Source: Gammaproteobacteria bacterium (lineage in GTDB: Bacteria > Pseudomonadota > Gammaproteobacteria > DRJJ01). From it: DNA of 13,790 bases. The stretch is taken from the NCBI GenBank assembly GCA_011052255.1, contig DRJJ01000092.1, positions 1 to 13,790 on the forward strand. The letters run 5' to 3'. Below, piece by piece: positions 1 to 8,088 of the stretch; position 1 is the first letter of the stretch; the number at the start of each line of letters is the position of its first letter. Made by a program: the position numbers and the translations under genes. Under the pieces are notes generated by a model, which ran no database searches, had not been told where the DNA came from, and saw only the letters and a program-made list of their open reading frames with translations.

Positions 1-656
1 ACATCAAACGGTGCACGATTGGTTTCGGCAACACCCGAAATCAGGTAAACCAGAAATAATGGAAACAAAGGCAACCAGTACCAGTGCCAGAATCCGCCAG
101 ACTGTTGCAGCACTATTTCCTGTAAATTCAGGCTATGTGCCGCCATCAACACCCCTACCAGCGCAAAACCCATCGCAATTTCATATGAAACGATTTGTGC
201 CGCAGAGCGCATGGCTCCCAGGAAGGCGTATTTTGAATTAGAAGCCCAGCCAGCAATAATGACGCCATACACACCCAGTGATGTCAGCGCCAGTACATAG
301 AGTAAGCCGGCATCAATATTAGACAGCACCAGGCCGTCATCAAACGGAATCACAGCCCATGCCGTAAGAGCAGGCGCGATAGACAAGACAGGGGCAAGAA
401 CGAACAGGTAACGGTTTGCTTTGGAAGGAAACACCATTTCCTTGAACATCAGCTTTACCGCATCGGCTATCGGCTGACCCAGTCCCCATAGACGAAAGCC
501 GAAAAAACCAACCCGGTTAGGCCCGATACGCACCTGCATAAAGCCAATCAGCTTGCGTTCCGCATAGGTCAGGTAGGCTACTGCCAGCATCAACGGCAAT
601 ACGATTGCGAAGATCTTCAGCAAAATGATGAGCAAGTCATACGCTAGTTCGTACAT
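1..656 (-). CDS. nuoH: NADH-quinone oxidoreductase subunit H, C-terminal part beyond left edge
   Basis: This is the membrane subunit of complex I that lies next to the quinone chamber and links the peripheral arm to the proton-pumping arm. The first 218 residues are visible and read without interruption off the left edge, so the C-terminal part is missing. Family hallmarks are AERKLIGFMQVRIGPNRVG (residues 32-50), the segment SNSKYAFLGAMRSAAQ followed by SYE (139-159), and ETNRAPFD at the edge (211-218). Several hydrophobic helices are evident, for example about 8-30, 83-104, 116-137, 152-173 and 193-210. The ATG shares one base with the nuoG stop (TAATG), and GGAAG lies 7 bases before it, so translation is probably coupled to nuoG. 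The identification is firm. Confidence 0.96.
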   Translation of the reverse strand, partial: MYELAYDLLIILLKIFAIVLPLMLAVAYLTYAERKLIGFMQVRIGPNRVGFFGFRLWGLGQPIADAVKLMFKEMVFPSKANRYLFVLAPVLSIAPALTAWAVIPFDDGLVLSNIDAGLLYVLALTSLGVYGVIIAGWASNSKYAFLGAMRSAAQIVSYEIAMGFALVGVLMAAHSLNLQEIVLQQSGGFWHWYWLPLFPLFLVYLISGVAETNRAPFD

Positions 657-3043
657 TAATCTGCTTCCAGTTCTATATCGCCAAACAGACCACCCAGTTG
701 CGCAGAATGTTCTGTACCACCCGGCACCCAGACACATTGATCCGGAACACCATCATCAATGATCAGCTCCATGCGCACGCGCTTGTTTGCCTGTCTGACA
801 AAAACACGATCAAAATCACGTAACTCCATTTTTCCGGCCAGTTTGCTGTTAATACGAATAGCCAGATCCCGGGCATCCGGCGTATTTTGCAAGGCCGTTG
901 CGCGCCGGGTAATATTATCAACACCGTATATCGAAATACCGGACAGGCGTTGCAGCCCTTTGTCTGATTTGTCAAACAGCTTGACCGGTACTCTTTCTGC
1001 AACCGGCTTACCAGCTGCACTGTCGATCACATGCGCAGCCAGTTCTTCACGCACCTGTTCCGATGACATGTAGTCACTACCAGGCAGATCAAGCAGGTTG
1101 CCCAGCACCCGCAGCACTCTCCAGCCCGGTCGGGACTCTGCGTGAGCACTCACCACACCCTGAAAACTTTGCCATTTGCCTTCTATATTGACGAAGGTTC
1201 CGGAGGTTTCTGTGTAAGGGGTGATGGGTAACAAAACACTGGCATAGGCACGCATAGTCTCTGTTACATAGGGCGTGAAACAAACCACATGTTCTGCAGC
1301 CTGTAATACTTCAATAGCCTGCTCGGAATTCCAGCAATCATGCTCCGGCTCAAAATTAAACAGAATATAAGCCTTCAACGATTCAGACAGCATTTGGCCC
1401 GCATCTTTACCCACTTCGGAACGGTCATCACCCGCTGTTTTACGATGTGGCAGGATACCGGCCAGACAGGCACCGGCTGTATTGGCCCCGTCAGTCAGAT
1501 AGCCCAGGTTCGCGCCAGTCGTTTCAGACAACAACATGGCCAGAACTTCGAGCACAGAATAATGTGGATGTGCGATGGCCTGAACACCCAGCAGTACACT
1601 ACCCTGCTCACCACTCACCAGTGTATCGGCAATAGCCTTATGCTGTGTATTTGGTGCATTATTGGCCAGAATGTCAGACAGCTCTGAGGGTGCCTGCTGC
1701 TTATTCAGCTCCAGCGCTGCTCGCGTGACTGCAGCCAGGTCGTTAATCATACCGCTGGATGAATTAATCAGTTTCTCGTTCTGTTCGAAATGGGTATCGT
1801 AGTCACGCATGTTCAGCGACATGATGCTGACACCTTTAAGACTCGCCTTGCGTAAACGATGCGCAATGATTGGCTGCTCTTTGCAGATATTGCTGCCAAT
1901 CAGTAAAACGGTATTCTGTGATTCCAGTTCTGCAATGCTCACGCCCAAAGTGGGTGACACGGGTGCATTGGCCTGATCGGTAAAGTCTGCCTGACGCAGG
2001 CGATGGTCAATATTGGAAATGCCAAGATGATCGGCAACCCGGAACAACAGATACATTTCTTCCAGCGTTGTGTTCGGGGAAACCAGTATTCCAACCTGAT
2101 CCTCACCGTTCTCTGCCACAACTTTCTGCAGTATCTCGGCTGTACGGGCCAGGGCAGTTTGCCAGTCCTGTGTCGACCATGCATTATTCTCAAATAATAA
2201 TGGCTCAGCCAGGCGATCTGCATGCTGTAAACCCTCATAGCTGAATCGATCCCGATCCGATAACCAGCATTCATTAATGCTTTCATTATCCTGCGGAACA
2301 ATCCGGTTGACCTGATCGCGAAAAGTATGCACATGTATATTGGAGCCCACGCAATCGTGGGCTGCGATTGATCTGTGCTGATTCAGCTCCCAGGCCCTGG
2401 CAGAGTATCGTGATGGCTTGGCTGTCAGTGCGCCTACCGGGCACACATCAATAATGTTACCGGACATCTCGGATGTAATAGCCTGTTCTATATAGGTACC
2501 AATCAGGGTGTGTTCACCACGGCCTGTGGAACCCATCTCACGTAAGCCGGCAATCTCCTGACCGAAACGCACACAGCGGGTACAATGTATACAACGTGTC
2601 ATCTCGGTAGCAATTAACGGGCCGAGATTCTTGTCAAAAACGACGCGTTTGCCTTCTGTATAATGGGACACATCACCACCATAACCCATCGCCACATCCT
2701 GCAGCTCGCACTCTCCACCCTGGTCACAAATCGGACAATCAAGCGGATGGTTAATTAACAGAAACTCCATCGTACCTTTTTGTGCGCCACGTGCCAGGAT
2801 TGAGTCGGTATAGACCTTCATGCCATCCATAACCGGTGTCGCACAGGCCGGTAATGGCTTGGGAGCCTTTTCTACTTCAACCAGGCACATGCGACAATTG
2901 GCCGCAATGGATAATTTGTTGTGATAGCAGAAACGCGGAATCTTGATGCCGTTACGATCAGCCACGTGTATGACCATCTCGCCAGGATTTGCATCCAGCG
3001 AAACGCCATTAATTTCAATTTTGAATGTTGAATTATCGCTCAT
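656..3043 (-). CDS. nuoG: NADH-quinone oxidoreductase subunit G
   Basis: This is the large iron-sulfur subunit of the NADH-oxidising arm of complex I; it passes electrons from NuoF toward NuoI and NuoB. It has 795 residues, normal for beta/gammaproteobacterial NuoG. The N-terminal ferredoxin domain carries a 2Fe-2S site (C39, C50, C53, C67). Next come the His-ligated 4Fe-4S N5 site (H99, C103, C106, C112) and the N4 site (C151, C154, C157, C201). From about residue 220 a molybdopterin-oxidoreductase-like domain follows, which has no cofactor role in complex I. At its start, where E. coli NuoG has a CxxCxxxC set for cluster N7, this protein has only C231 (in CVGSN) and a distant C259. I infer that N7 is absent, as in many lineages. 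The gene follows nuoF by 25 bases, with AAGGG 12 bases before the ATG. Confidence 0.97.
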   Translation of the reverse strand: MSDNSTFKIEINGVSLDANPGEMVIHVADRNGIKIPRFCYHNKLSIAANCRMCLVEVEKAPKPLPACATPVMDGMKVYTDSILARGAQKGTMEFLLINHPLDCPICDQGGECELQDVAMGYGGDVSHYTEGKRVVFDKNLGPLIATEMTRCIHCTRCVRFGQEIAGLREMGSTGRGEHTLIGTYIEQAITSEMSGNIIDVCPVGALTAKPSRYSARAWELNQHRSIAAHDCVGSNIHVHTFRDQVNRIVPQDNESINECWLSDRDRFSYEGLQHADRLAEPLLFENNAWSTQDWQTALARTAEILQKVVAENGEDQVGILVSPNTTLEEMYLLFRVADHLGISNIDHRLRQADFTDQANAPVSPTLGVSIAELESQNTVLLIGSNICKEQPIIAHRLRKASLKGVSIMSLNMRDYDTHFEQNEKLINSSSGMINDLAAVTRAALELNKQQAPSELSDILANNAPNTQHKAIADTLVSGEQGSVLLGVQAIAHPHYSVLEVLAMLLSETTGANLGYLTDGANTAGACLAGILPHRKTAGDDRSEVGKDAGQMLSESLKAYILFNFEPEHDCWNSEQAIEVLQAAEHVVCFTPYVTETMRAYASVLLPITPYTETSGTFVNIEGKWQSFQGVVSAHAESRPGWRVLRVLGNLLDLPGSDYMSSEQVREELAAHVIDSAAGKPVAERVPVKLFDKSDKGLQRLSGISIYGVDNITRRATALQNTPDARDLAIRINSKLAGKMELRDFDRVFVRQANKRVRMELIIDDGVPDQCVWVPGGTEHSAQLGGLFGDIELEAD

Positions 3044-3068
3044 CTGACAAACCGGCCCTTACTACACA

Positions 3069-4346
3069 TTAAATATCTGCTCCGACCATGCAACGCTTAT
3101 GATCAATGTGATACTGGAATTCATCACTGTAATGTTTCAGGAAGCTTTGCACGGGCATGGCTGCAGCATCACCCAGCGCACAAATGGTGCGGCCTGCTAT
3201 TTTCCCTGCTACATCGTTTAACTGCTCCATATCTTCCGGACGCCCATGCCCGTTTTCAATTCGATGGATAACACGCGCCAGCCAGCCTGTCCCCTCACGG
3301 CACGGTGTACACTGACCACAGGATTCCGCATAATAGAAATGAGACAGGTTCTGCAACACCTTGACCATGCATGATGTTTCATCAAGAACAATGACAGCGC
3401 CTGAGCCCAGCATGGTGCCTGCAGAGGCCAGCGAGTCATAATCCATATCCAGTTCCATCATGGTTGCGCCAGGTAGCACCGGTACCGAGGAACCACCGGG
3501 TATAACGGCCTTGAGCTTGTGACCTTCCCTGACACCCCCCGCCATTTCCAGCAATTCAGCGAAGGGTATGCCCATCGGCACTTCAAAGTTACCCGGATTA
3601 TTCACGTGTCCGGATACACAAAATATCTTTGTCCCGCCATTGTTGGGTTTGCCAATATCCAGGAACCATTTTCCGCCGTTACGCAGTATTTCCGGGACCG
3701 ATGCCAGTGATTCAGTGTTATTGATCGTGGTGGGCTTGCCATATAAACCAAATGCAGCCGGAAAAGGTGGCTTATAGCGTGGCTGCCCTTTCTTTCCTTC
3801 CAGCGATTCCAGCAAGGCCGTTTCTTCACCGCAGATATAAGCCCCGGCACCCAGATGATTGAATAAATCAAAGTCTATCCCTGAACCCAGTATGTTTTTA
3901 CCCAGCAGCCCCGCCTGATGCGCCTCTTCTATCGCACCTTCCATACGTTCAAAGGGTTCCCAGAATTCACCGCGAATATAATTATAACCAACAGTCGCAC
4001 CGATGACATAACCGGCAATGATCATGCCTTCAATCAATGCATGTGGGTTATAGCGCAGGATATCGCGATCCTTGCAGGTTCCCGGTTCACCTTCATCGGA
4101 GTTGCAAACGATATATTTCTGGCCCGGCATATCGCGGCGCATAAAGCTCCATTTAACACCGGTAGGGAATCCGGCACCACCACGGCCACGCAATGATGAT
4201 TGCTTGAGCTGTTCGATGATTTCTTCAGGGGTCGTTTTTTCCTTGAAGATTTTTTTCAACACCTCATAGCCGCCACCCAACTGGTAGGCGTCCAACTGCC
4301 AGGACTTGTCGAGATGTATGTTCTTGAAGCAGACTTCGTTTGCCAT
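3069..4346 (-). CDS. nuoF: NADH-quinone oxidoreductase subunit F (NADH/FMN site)
   Basis: This is the catalytic entry subunit of complex I: it binds NADH and FMN and starts electron transfer, on the cytoplasmic side. It has 425 residues, the usual length. The glycine-rich FMN/NADH region is clear in RGRGGAGFPTG (residues 53-63) and NSDEGEPGTCKDR (82-94), followed by GAGAYICGEETALLESLEG (166-184). The N3 4Fe-4S cluster ligands are C343, C346 and C349 in ESCGQCTPCREG, with C389 downstream in TICALGD. The ATG lies 3 bases after the nuoE TGA, which suggests coupled translation. NuoE and NuoG, the two partners of this module, flank it. Nothing is missing or odd. Confidence 0.98.
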   Translation of the reverse strand: MANEVCFKNIHLDKSWQLDAYQLGGGYEVLKKIFKEKTTPEEIIEQLKQSSLRGRGGAGFPTGVKWSFMRRDMPGQKYIVCNSDEGEPGTCKDRDILRYNPHALIEGMIIAGYVIGATVGYNYIRGEFWEPFERMEGAIEEAHQAGLLGKNILGSGIDFDLFNHLGAGAYICGEETALLESLEGKKGQPRYKPPFPAAFGLYGKPTTINNTESLASVPEILRNGGKWFLDIGKPNNGGTKIFCVSGHVNNPGNFEVPMGIPFAELLEMAGGVREGHKLKAVIPGGSSVPVLPGATMMELDMDYDSLASAGTMLGSGAVIVLDETSCMVKVLQNLSHFYYAESCGQCTPCREGTGWLARVIHRIENGHGRPEDMEQLNDVAGKIAGRTICALGDAAAMPVQSFLKHYSDEFQYHIDHKRCMVGADI

Positions 4347-4349
4347 GAT

Positions 4350-4856
4350 TCAGTCCAGATCCTTGAGTATCTTGTCTAATACTTCCGGGGTCAGATTCTC
4401 ATAATATTGTTTACCAATCATGGCCGCCGGTGCGCCAACACAGGCACCCAGACATTCTACTTCCTTGATCGTAAAGCGTCCGTCGTCGGTCACTTCGCCC
4501 AGGCCAACCCCCAGCTTTTCCTGCAGGTAACCCAGGATTTTTTCCGAACCGTTCAACATACAGGATATGCTGTTACAAATGCATATCTTGTGCCGGCCAA
4601 CCGGCTGATGTTCATACATAGAATAAAATGATGCGACTTCATAAACAGCGATACGCGGCATATCCAGATAGTGCGCCACCGCATCCATTAATTCATTAGT
4701 CAGCCAGCCACCGTTTTCTTCCTGCATAATACGCAGGGCTGACATGACCGCCGATTGTTTCTGTTCGGCAGGATAACGGGCAACCCATTTATCTATCTCG
4801 GCACATATCGGTACGGTAAGAATATCTTCAAATTTTTTCTGTTGTTCGAGGCTCAC
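4350..4856 (-). CDS. nuoE: NADH-quinone oxidoreductase subunit E
   Basis: This is the small thioredoxin-fold subunit of the NADH dehydrogenase module, carrying the off-path 2Fe-2S cluster N1a. It has 168 residues. The four cluster ligands are C94 and C99 (CNSISC) and C135 and C139 (CLGAC). The N-terminal part is helical, with the typical VASFYSMYEHQPVG stretch (74-87) before the iron-sulfur domain. Translation starts at GTG, not ATG. The GTG overlaps the nuoD stop as GTGA, and GGAGAG lies 8 bases before it. This is a strong ribosome site placed inside the nuoD end and a clear sign of translational coupling. The identification is firm. Confidence 0.97.
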   Translation of the reverse strand: MSLEQQKKFEDILTVPICAEIDKWVARYPAEQKQSAVMSALRIMQEENGGWLTNELMDAVAHYLDMPRIAVYEVASFYSMYEHQPVGRHKICICNSISCMLNGSEKILGYLQEKLGVGLGEVTDDGRFTIKEVECLGACVGAPAAMIGKQYYENLTPEVLDKILKDLD

Positions 4857-6106
4857 CGGTCTATCTCTCCGAATACAATATCCTGGGTACCGATAACGGT
4901 AACCACGTCAGATAACATATGCCCTCTTACCAGATCATCCATAGCGGAGATATGTGCAAAGCCCGGCGCCCGGATCTTTAGTCGGTAAGGCTTGTTGGCA
5001 CCATCCGACACCAGATAAACACCAAACTCACCTTTGGGGTGTTCGATCGCTGAATAGACTTCACCTTCAGGCAGACAATAGCCTTCGGTAAATAACTTGA
5101 AGTGATGAATCAGTGATTCCATATCACCTTTCATTTCAGTACGGCTGGGAGGCGTGAATTTGTGATTATCAATCATCACTGGACCCGGGTTCACTCGCAA
5201 CCAGCCAACACACTGGCGAATAATACGGTTTGACTGGCGCATCTCTTCCATACGCACCAAATAGCGATCATAACAGTCGCCATTGGTACCGACAGGGATG
5301 TCAAAATCCATGCGGTCATAGACTTCATAGGGCTGTTTCTTGCGCAGGTCCCATTCCACACCTGAACCACGCAGCATCGGCCCGGTGAAGCCCAGCTGTA
5401 ACGCCTGCTCAGGTGACACAACGGCAATATCAACCAGGCGTTGTTTCCAGATGCGGTTGTCGGTCAGCAGGGTTTCGTACTCGTCGACATAGCCCGGAAA
5501 GCGATTGGTGAAATCTTCCAGAAAATCCAGCAGAGAACCCTGACGGTTTTCATTCAGACGACCAGCATCTTTCTCACTACGGAATTTCCCTGCCAGAAAC
5601 TGAGGCATGACATCGGGTAAATCACGGTATACGCCGCCAGGCCTATAATAGGTTGCATGCAGGCGTGCGCCGGATACCGCCTCGTAGACATCCATCAGGT
5701 CTTCACGCTCACGAAATGCATACAGGAACACTGTCATTGCGCCGACATCCAGCCCATGCGCCCCTATCCACAACAAGTGGTTCAGTATGCGTGTAATTTC
5801 ATCGAACATGACGCGGATGTATTGCGCACGTTCCGGGACCTTAACACCCAGTAATTTTTCTATCGCCAGCACGTAACCATGTTCGTTACACATCATGGAA
5901 ACATAATCAAGTCTATCCATATAACCGATACTCTGGTTATAGGGCTTGCTTTCAGCCAGTTTCTCGGTCGCACGATGCAACAAGCCTACGTGTGGGTCGG
6001 CACGTAGAATTACCTCGCCATCCATTTCCAGGATAAGACGCAAGACACCATGTGCAGCAGGATGCTGGGGACCGAAATTAAGGGTCAGATTTTGTAACTC
6101 AGGCAT
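4853..6106 (-). CDS. nuoD: NADH-quinone oxidoreductase subunit D
   Basis: This is the 49-kDa-type subunit of the connecting arm of complex I; together with NuoB it forms the quinone reduction site. It is related to the large subunit of NiFe hydrogenases but has lost the metal site. I chose the ATG at 6106, giving MPELQNLTLNF and 417 residues, the standard length for stand-alone NuoD. The reading frame is open further upstream, but that extension lies inside nuoC. The conserved GPQHPAAHG loop is at residues 12-20, HVGLLHRATEKL at 39-50 and YMDRLDYVS at 62-70. The start overlaps the nuoC end by 8 bases, with AGAGG 9 bases before it. The C-terminus ends in QDIVFGEIDR, typical of the family. NuoC and NuoD are separate here, unlike the NuoCD fusion of E. 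coli. Confidence 0.97.
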   Translation of the reverse strand: MPELQNLTLNFGPQHPAAHGVLRLILEMDGEVILRADPHVGLLHRATEKLAESKPYNQSIGYMDRLDYVSMMCNEHGYVLAIEKLLGVKVPERAQYIRVMFDEITRILNHLLWIGAHGLDVGAMTVFLYAFREREDLMDVYEAVSGARLHATYYRPGGVYRDLPDVMPQFLAGKFRSEKDAGRLNENRQGSLLDFLEDFTNRFPGYVDEYETLLTDNRIWKQRLVDIAVVSPEQALQLGFTGPMLRGSGVEWDLRKKQPYEVYDRMDFDIPVGTNGDCYDRYLVRMEEMRQSNRIIRQCVGWLRVNPGPVMIDNHKFTPPSRTEMKGDMESLIHHFKLFTEGYCLPEGEVYSAIEHPKGEFGVYLVSDGANKPYRLKIRAPGFAHISAMDDLVRGHMLSDVVTVIGTQDIVFGEIDR

Positions 6107-6809
6107 CGCTGGAAGCCTCTTGCGGATTGTTGCCGTCAACGTAACGTGAATCGTCACGAATCACGCGTGGCACCAGCACCCGTGGCTTAATGCTCACCGG
6201 CTGATAAATAACCCGTTTCTGTTCTTCGTCATAACGCATTTCTACATGGCCACTAAGCGGGAAGTCTTTTCGGAATGGATGACCAATAAAGCCATAATCC
6301 GTCAGCAAACGGCGCAAATCTGGATGCCCTTCATAAACGATACCAAACAGGTCAAATGACTCGCGTTCAAACCAGTTGGCACCACGCCAGATACCGGTTA
6401 CGGAATTGACTGCCGGGAAATCATTTTCCGGCGCATACACACGAACACGGAGACGGTGATTCAGCGCAGTAGATAACAAATGATAGACCGAAGCAAAACG
6501 GCGCCCGGGTTGCGCTACCAGATCGTCAGCCACATCGGCGATGCTATCCACGCCGCGACTGAAGCCCGTATTTTCTGGTTCTTCTGTTTGCCACTCAGCT
6601 ACACCAAACGCCAGATAATCAACACCACAGATATCAATCATGGTATCAAACTGAAATTGTTCGTCGTCACGCAATGCCAGAAACACTGCCGACATTTTTT
6701 CTACTGTTGTTTCAATTGTGATCTCTGCAGTCGGAGTCACTTCGCTACTTGTCAAATCATCTGCAAATCGCGTTCTGAGCTGATCGATCAGTTGTTCTGG
6801 TTTTGTCAT
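6099..6809 (-). CDS. nuoC: NADH-quinone oxidoreductase subunit C
   Basis: This is the 30-kDa-type subunit of the connecting arm of complex I; it holds NuoD and NuoB together and has no cofactor of its own. The ATG at 6809 gives 236 residues. A longer reading starting at a TTG would run into nuoB and has no ribosome site. The family signature lies at residues 148-188: ERESFDLFGI, then HPDLRRLLTDYGF, then HPFRKDFPLSG. Residues 71-103 form the insertion (AEWQTEEPE through GVDS) that beta/gammaproteobacterial NuoC proteins often carry before the RFASVYHLLS strand. The gene begins 17 bases after the nuoB stop. The C-terminal 20 residues or so are acidic and polar, with no recognisable motif. Confidence 0.96.
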   Translation of the reverse strand: MTKPEQLIDQLRTRFADDLTSSEVTPTAEITIETTVEKMSAVFLALRDDEQFQFDTMIDICGVDYLAFGVAEWQTEEPENTGFSRGVDSIADVADDLVAQPGRRFASVYHLLSTALNHRLRVRVYAPENDFPAVNSVTGIWRGANWFERESFDLFGIVYEGHPDLRRLLTDYGFIGHPFRKDFPLSGHVEMRYDEEQKRVIYQPVSIKPRVLVPRVIRDDSRYVDGNNPQEASSDA

Positions 6810-6826
6810 GGGTCTGTTCGATCCTG

Positions 6827-7306
6827 TCAGGTACGGGCAATCGTGCTGGTACGTCGAATCTTGTCCTGTAATTGCAAAATTCCGTACAACAGTGCTTCGG
6901 CAGTTGGTGGACAACCGGGTACATAGATATCAACCGGTACAATCCGGTCACAGCCCCGTACAACAGAGTAGGAATAATGATAATAACCGCCGCCGTTGGC
7001 ACATGAACCCATCGAAATAACCCAACGCGGCTCCGGCATCTGCTCATAGACCTTACGCAAGGCAGGTGCCATCTTGTTGCACAGTGTGCCGGCCACAATC
7101 ATCACATCAGACTGGCGTGGTGACCCACGAAACAATATACCAAACCGATCCAGATCATAGCGTGACGCGCCTGCCTGCATCATTTCTACCGCACAACAGG
7201 CCAGACCAAATGTCACCGGCCACATGGACCCGGTTCTTGCCCAGTTAATCAGTTTGTCTGCTGAAGTGGTGATAATACCTTTTTCGAATACGCCCTCTAT
7301 TCCCAT
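6827..7306 (-). CDS. nuoB: NADH-quinone oxidoreductase subunit B
   Basis: This is the small subunit that carries the terminal 4Fe-4S cluster N2, which hands electrons to quinone at the NuoB/NuoD interface. The ATG at 7306 gives 159 residues starting MGIEGVFEKG, the usual start for this subfamily, and AAGGTG sits 7 bases before it. The N2 ligands are the adjacent C37-C38 pair (GLACCAVEMM), C102 (MGSCANGGG) and C132 (VPGCPPT). GASRYDLDRFG (46-56) and SVVRGCDRIVPVDIYVPG (114-131) are strongly conserved family stretches. The start lies inside the last codons of nuoA (10-base overlap), so the two are probably translationally coupled. Confidence 0.98.
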   Translation of the reverse strand: MGIEGVFEKGIITTSADKLINWARTGSMWPVTFGLACCAVEMMQAGASRYDLDRFGILFRGSPRQSDVMIVAGTLCNKMAPALRKVYEQMPEPRWVISMGSCANGGGYYHYSYSVVRGCDRIVPVDIYVPGCPPTAEALLYGILQLQDKIRRTSTIART

Positions 7307-7653
7307 TGCAGCGCACCTTTTTTCCACTCATAGATAAAACCGATCACCAGTATGCCCAGAAATATCATCATTGCCGTAAATCCGAACCAGCCCATCTCGT
7401 TCATGACTATCGCCCACGGGAACAGGAACGCAATCTCCAGATCGAAGATAATAAACAGAATCGCGACCAGATAATAACGTACGTCAAAATGCATGCGAGC
7501 ATCTTCAAATGCCTCAAAACCACATTCGTAGGGGGATAACTTGGCTTTATTAGGGCGACTCGGGCCCAGCATGGCACCCATCACAATCGGACCAATCCCG
7601 AATGCGATACCAATACCAATAAACACCAGAATAGGCAGATAATTTTCCAGCAT
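7297..7653 (-). CDS. nuoA: NADH-quinone oxidoreductase subunit A
   Basis: This is a small membrane subunit of complex I near the quinone chamber, packed against NuoH, and the first gene of the operon. The ATG at 7653 gives 118 residues (MLENYLPILVF), the usual length. An in-frame TTG 12 codons upstream is less likely. A purine-rich GGGGGAG lies 12 bases before the ATG, a little farther than ideal. Three helices are visible at about 5-28, 60-82 and 88-109. The loop with YECGFE (42-47), including the conserved C44, lies between helices 1 and 2. FDLEIAFLFPW (70-80) carries the conserved acidic residues of helix 2. Confidence 0.96.
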   Translation of the reverse strand: MLENYLPILVFIGIGIAFGIGPIVMGAMLGPSRPNKAKLSPYECGFEAFEDARMHFDVRYYLVAILFIIFDLEIAFLFPWAIVMNEMGWFGFTAMMIFLGILVIGFIYEWKKGALQWE

Positions 7654-7743
7654 TACTTTAACTAACTCCCCCGACACATCAGATTGCAATAAAACCAGTC
7701 TGAATTAATTATTTTTATATCGCTAATTTATAACGTGCGAAGC

Positions 7744-7797
7744 AGTCTAGGCTAGTTACGCACAAACTGTCAAGTTGGAAAAATATTATTTTACTTA
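7744..7797 (-). promoter_or_regulatory. Probable nuo operon promoter with A/T-rich upstream element
   Basis: On the minus strand there is a perfect -35 box TTGACA (7768-7773), an 18-base spacer and a -10 box TAGACT (7744-7749). Immediately upstream, positions 7774-7797 are almost entirely A and T, with short A and T runs, which resembles an UP element contacted by RNA polymerase alpha. The predicted start near 7738 would leave a leader of about 85 bases before nuoA. The call rests on sequence match alone. Confidence 0.7.
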
Positions 7798-7842
7798 TAT
7801 AAAACAGTGTCTTAAAACATTTTTGTGTGTGTATAAAAAAAC

Positions 7843-7872
7843 GGTATCGGTCAATATATGGCTGGTATCGGT
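7843..7872. repeat. 9-base direct repeat, 21-base spacing, upstream of nuo promoter
   Basis: GGTATCGGT occurs at 7843-7851 and again at 7864-7872 on the plus strand, an exact match with start-to-start spacing of 21 bases. That is two helical turns, so both copies face the same side of the DNA. The pair lies about 105-135 bases upstream of the predicted nuo start, between tRNA-Leu and nuoA. The layout fits binding of a regulator in tandem, but no specific regulator can be named. Confidence 0.55.
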
Positions 7873-7976
7873 AGTTGGACTGCCAGTAACGCTATAAATT
7901 GATAGATGTTTCCGGTTTTTATCACTATCTGGCGGATATTGGCCACCCAGTACGGAACGTCCTGAAAACCTGAAGA

Positions 7977-8061
7977 TGGTGCCGATGGCCGGAGTCGAAC
8001 CGGCACAGCTTGCGCTACTGCCCCCTCAAGACAGCGTGTCTACCAGTTCCACCACATCGGC
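7977..8061 (-). tRNA. tRNA-Leu (anticodon GAG)
   Basis: The minus strand folds as a class II tRNA. The acceptor stem GCCGATG pairs perfectly with CATCGGC. The anticodon stem CTGTC/GGCAG encloses the loop TTGAGGG with anticodon GAG, which reads CUU and CUC leucine codons. A long variable arm with a short hairpin (AGCGCAAGCT) follows, as expected for leucine. The T stem GCCGG/CCGGC encloses TTCGACT. The 3' ACCA is encoded in the DNA. Its position between secG and nuoA is a common gammaproteobacterial arrangement. Confidence 0.97.
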
Positions 8062-8088
8062 AATTTGATTCGGTTACCCAGGCAGGAT

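Larger units (their letters stand above)
7654..7976. other. Intergenic region between tRNA-Leu and nuoA
   Basis: This stretch of 323 bases holds no gene. It contains the probable nuo promoter (7744-7773), its A/T-rich upstream block, and the GGTATCGGT repeat pair. On the minus strand a run of seven T (7835-7841) follows the repeat-bearing DNA, but no GC-rich hairpin precedes it, so I do not call a terminator. The composition is distinctly A/T-richer than the flanking genes, especially at 7680-7735 and 7774-7842, as expected for a control region. It is not clear whether tRNA-Leu transcription ends here or runs into nuo. Confidence 0.7.

Noticed and set aside
11..241. Plus-strand open frame of 76 codons opposite nuoH
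   Set aside because: It is antisense to a clear nuoH reading frame, shows no recognisable domain, and looks like a shadow frame. The same applies to the other frames opposite nuo, secG, tpiA, the fused transporter and glmM.
6807..6914. Upstream extensions of nuoC, nuoD, nuoB and nuoA beyond the chosen ATG codons
   Set aside because: They run into the preceding gene or control region, begin at weak codons such as TTG (nuoA, nuoC), and add residues absent from the family N-termini. The chosen ATGs match family starts.
7835..7841. Seven-T run (minus strand) as a terminator after tRNA-Leu
   Set aside because: No stable GC-rich hairpin directly precedes it; the flanking repeat is direct, not inverted.
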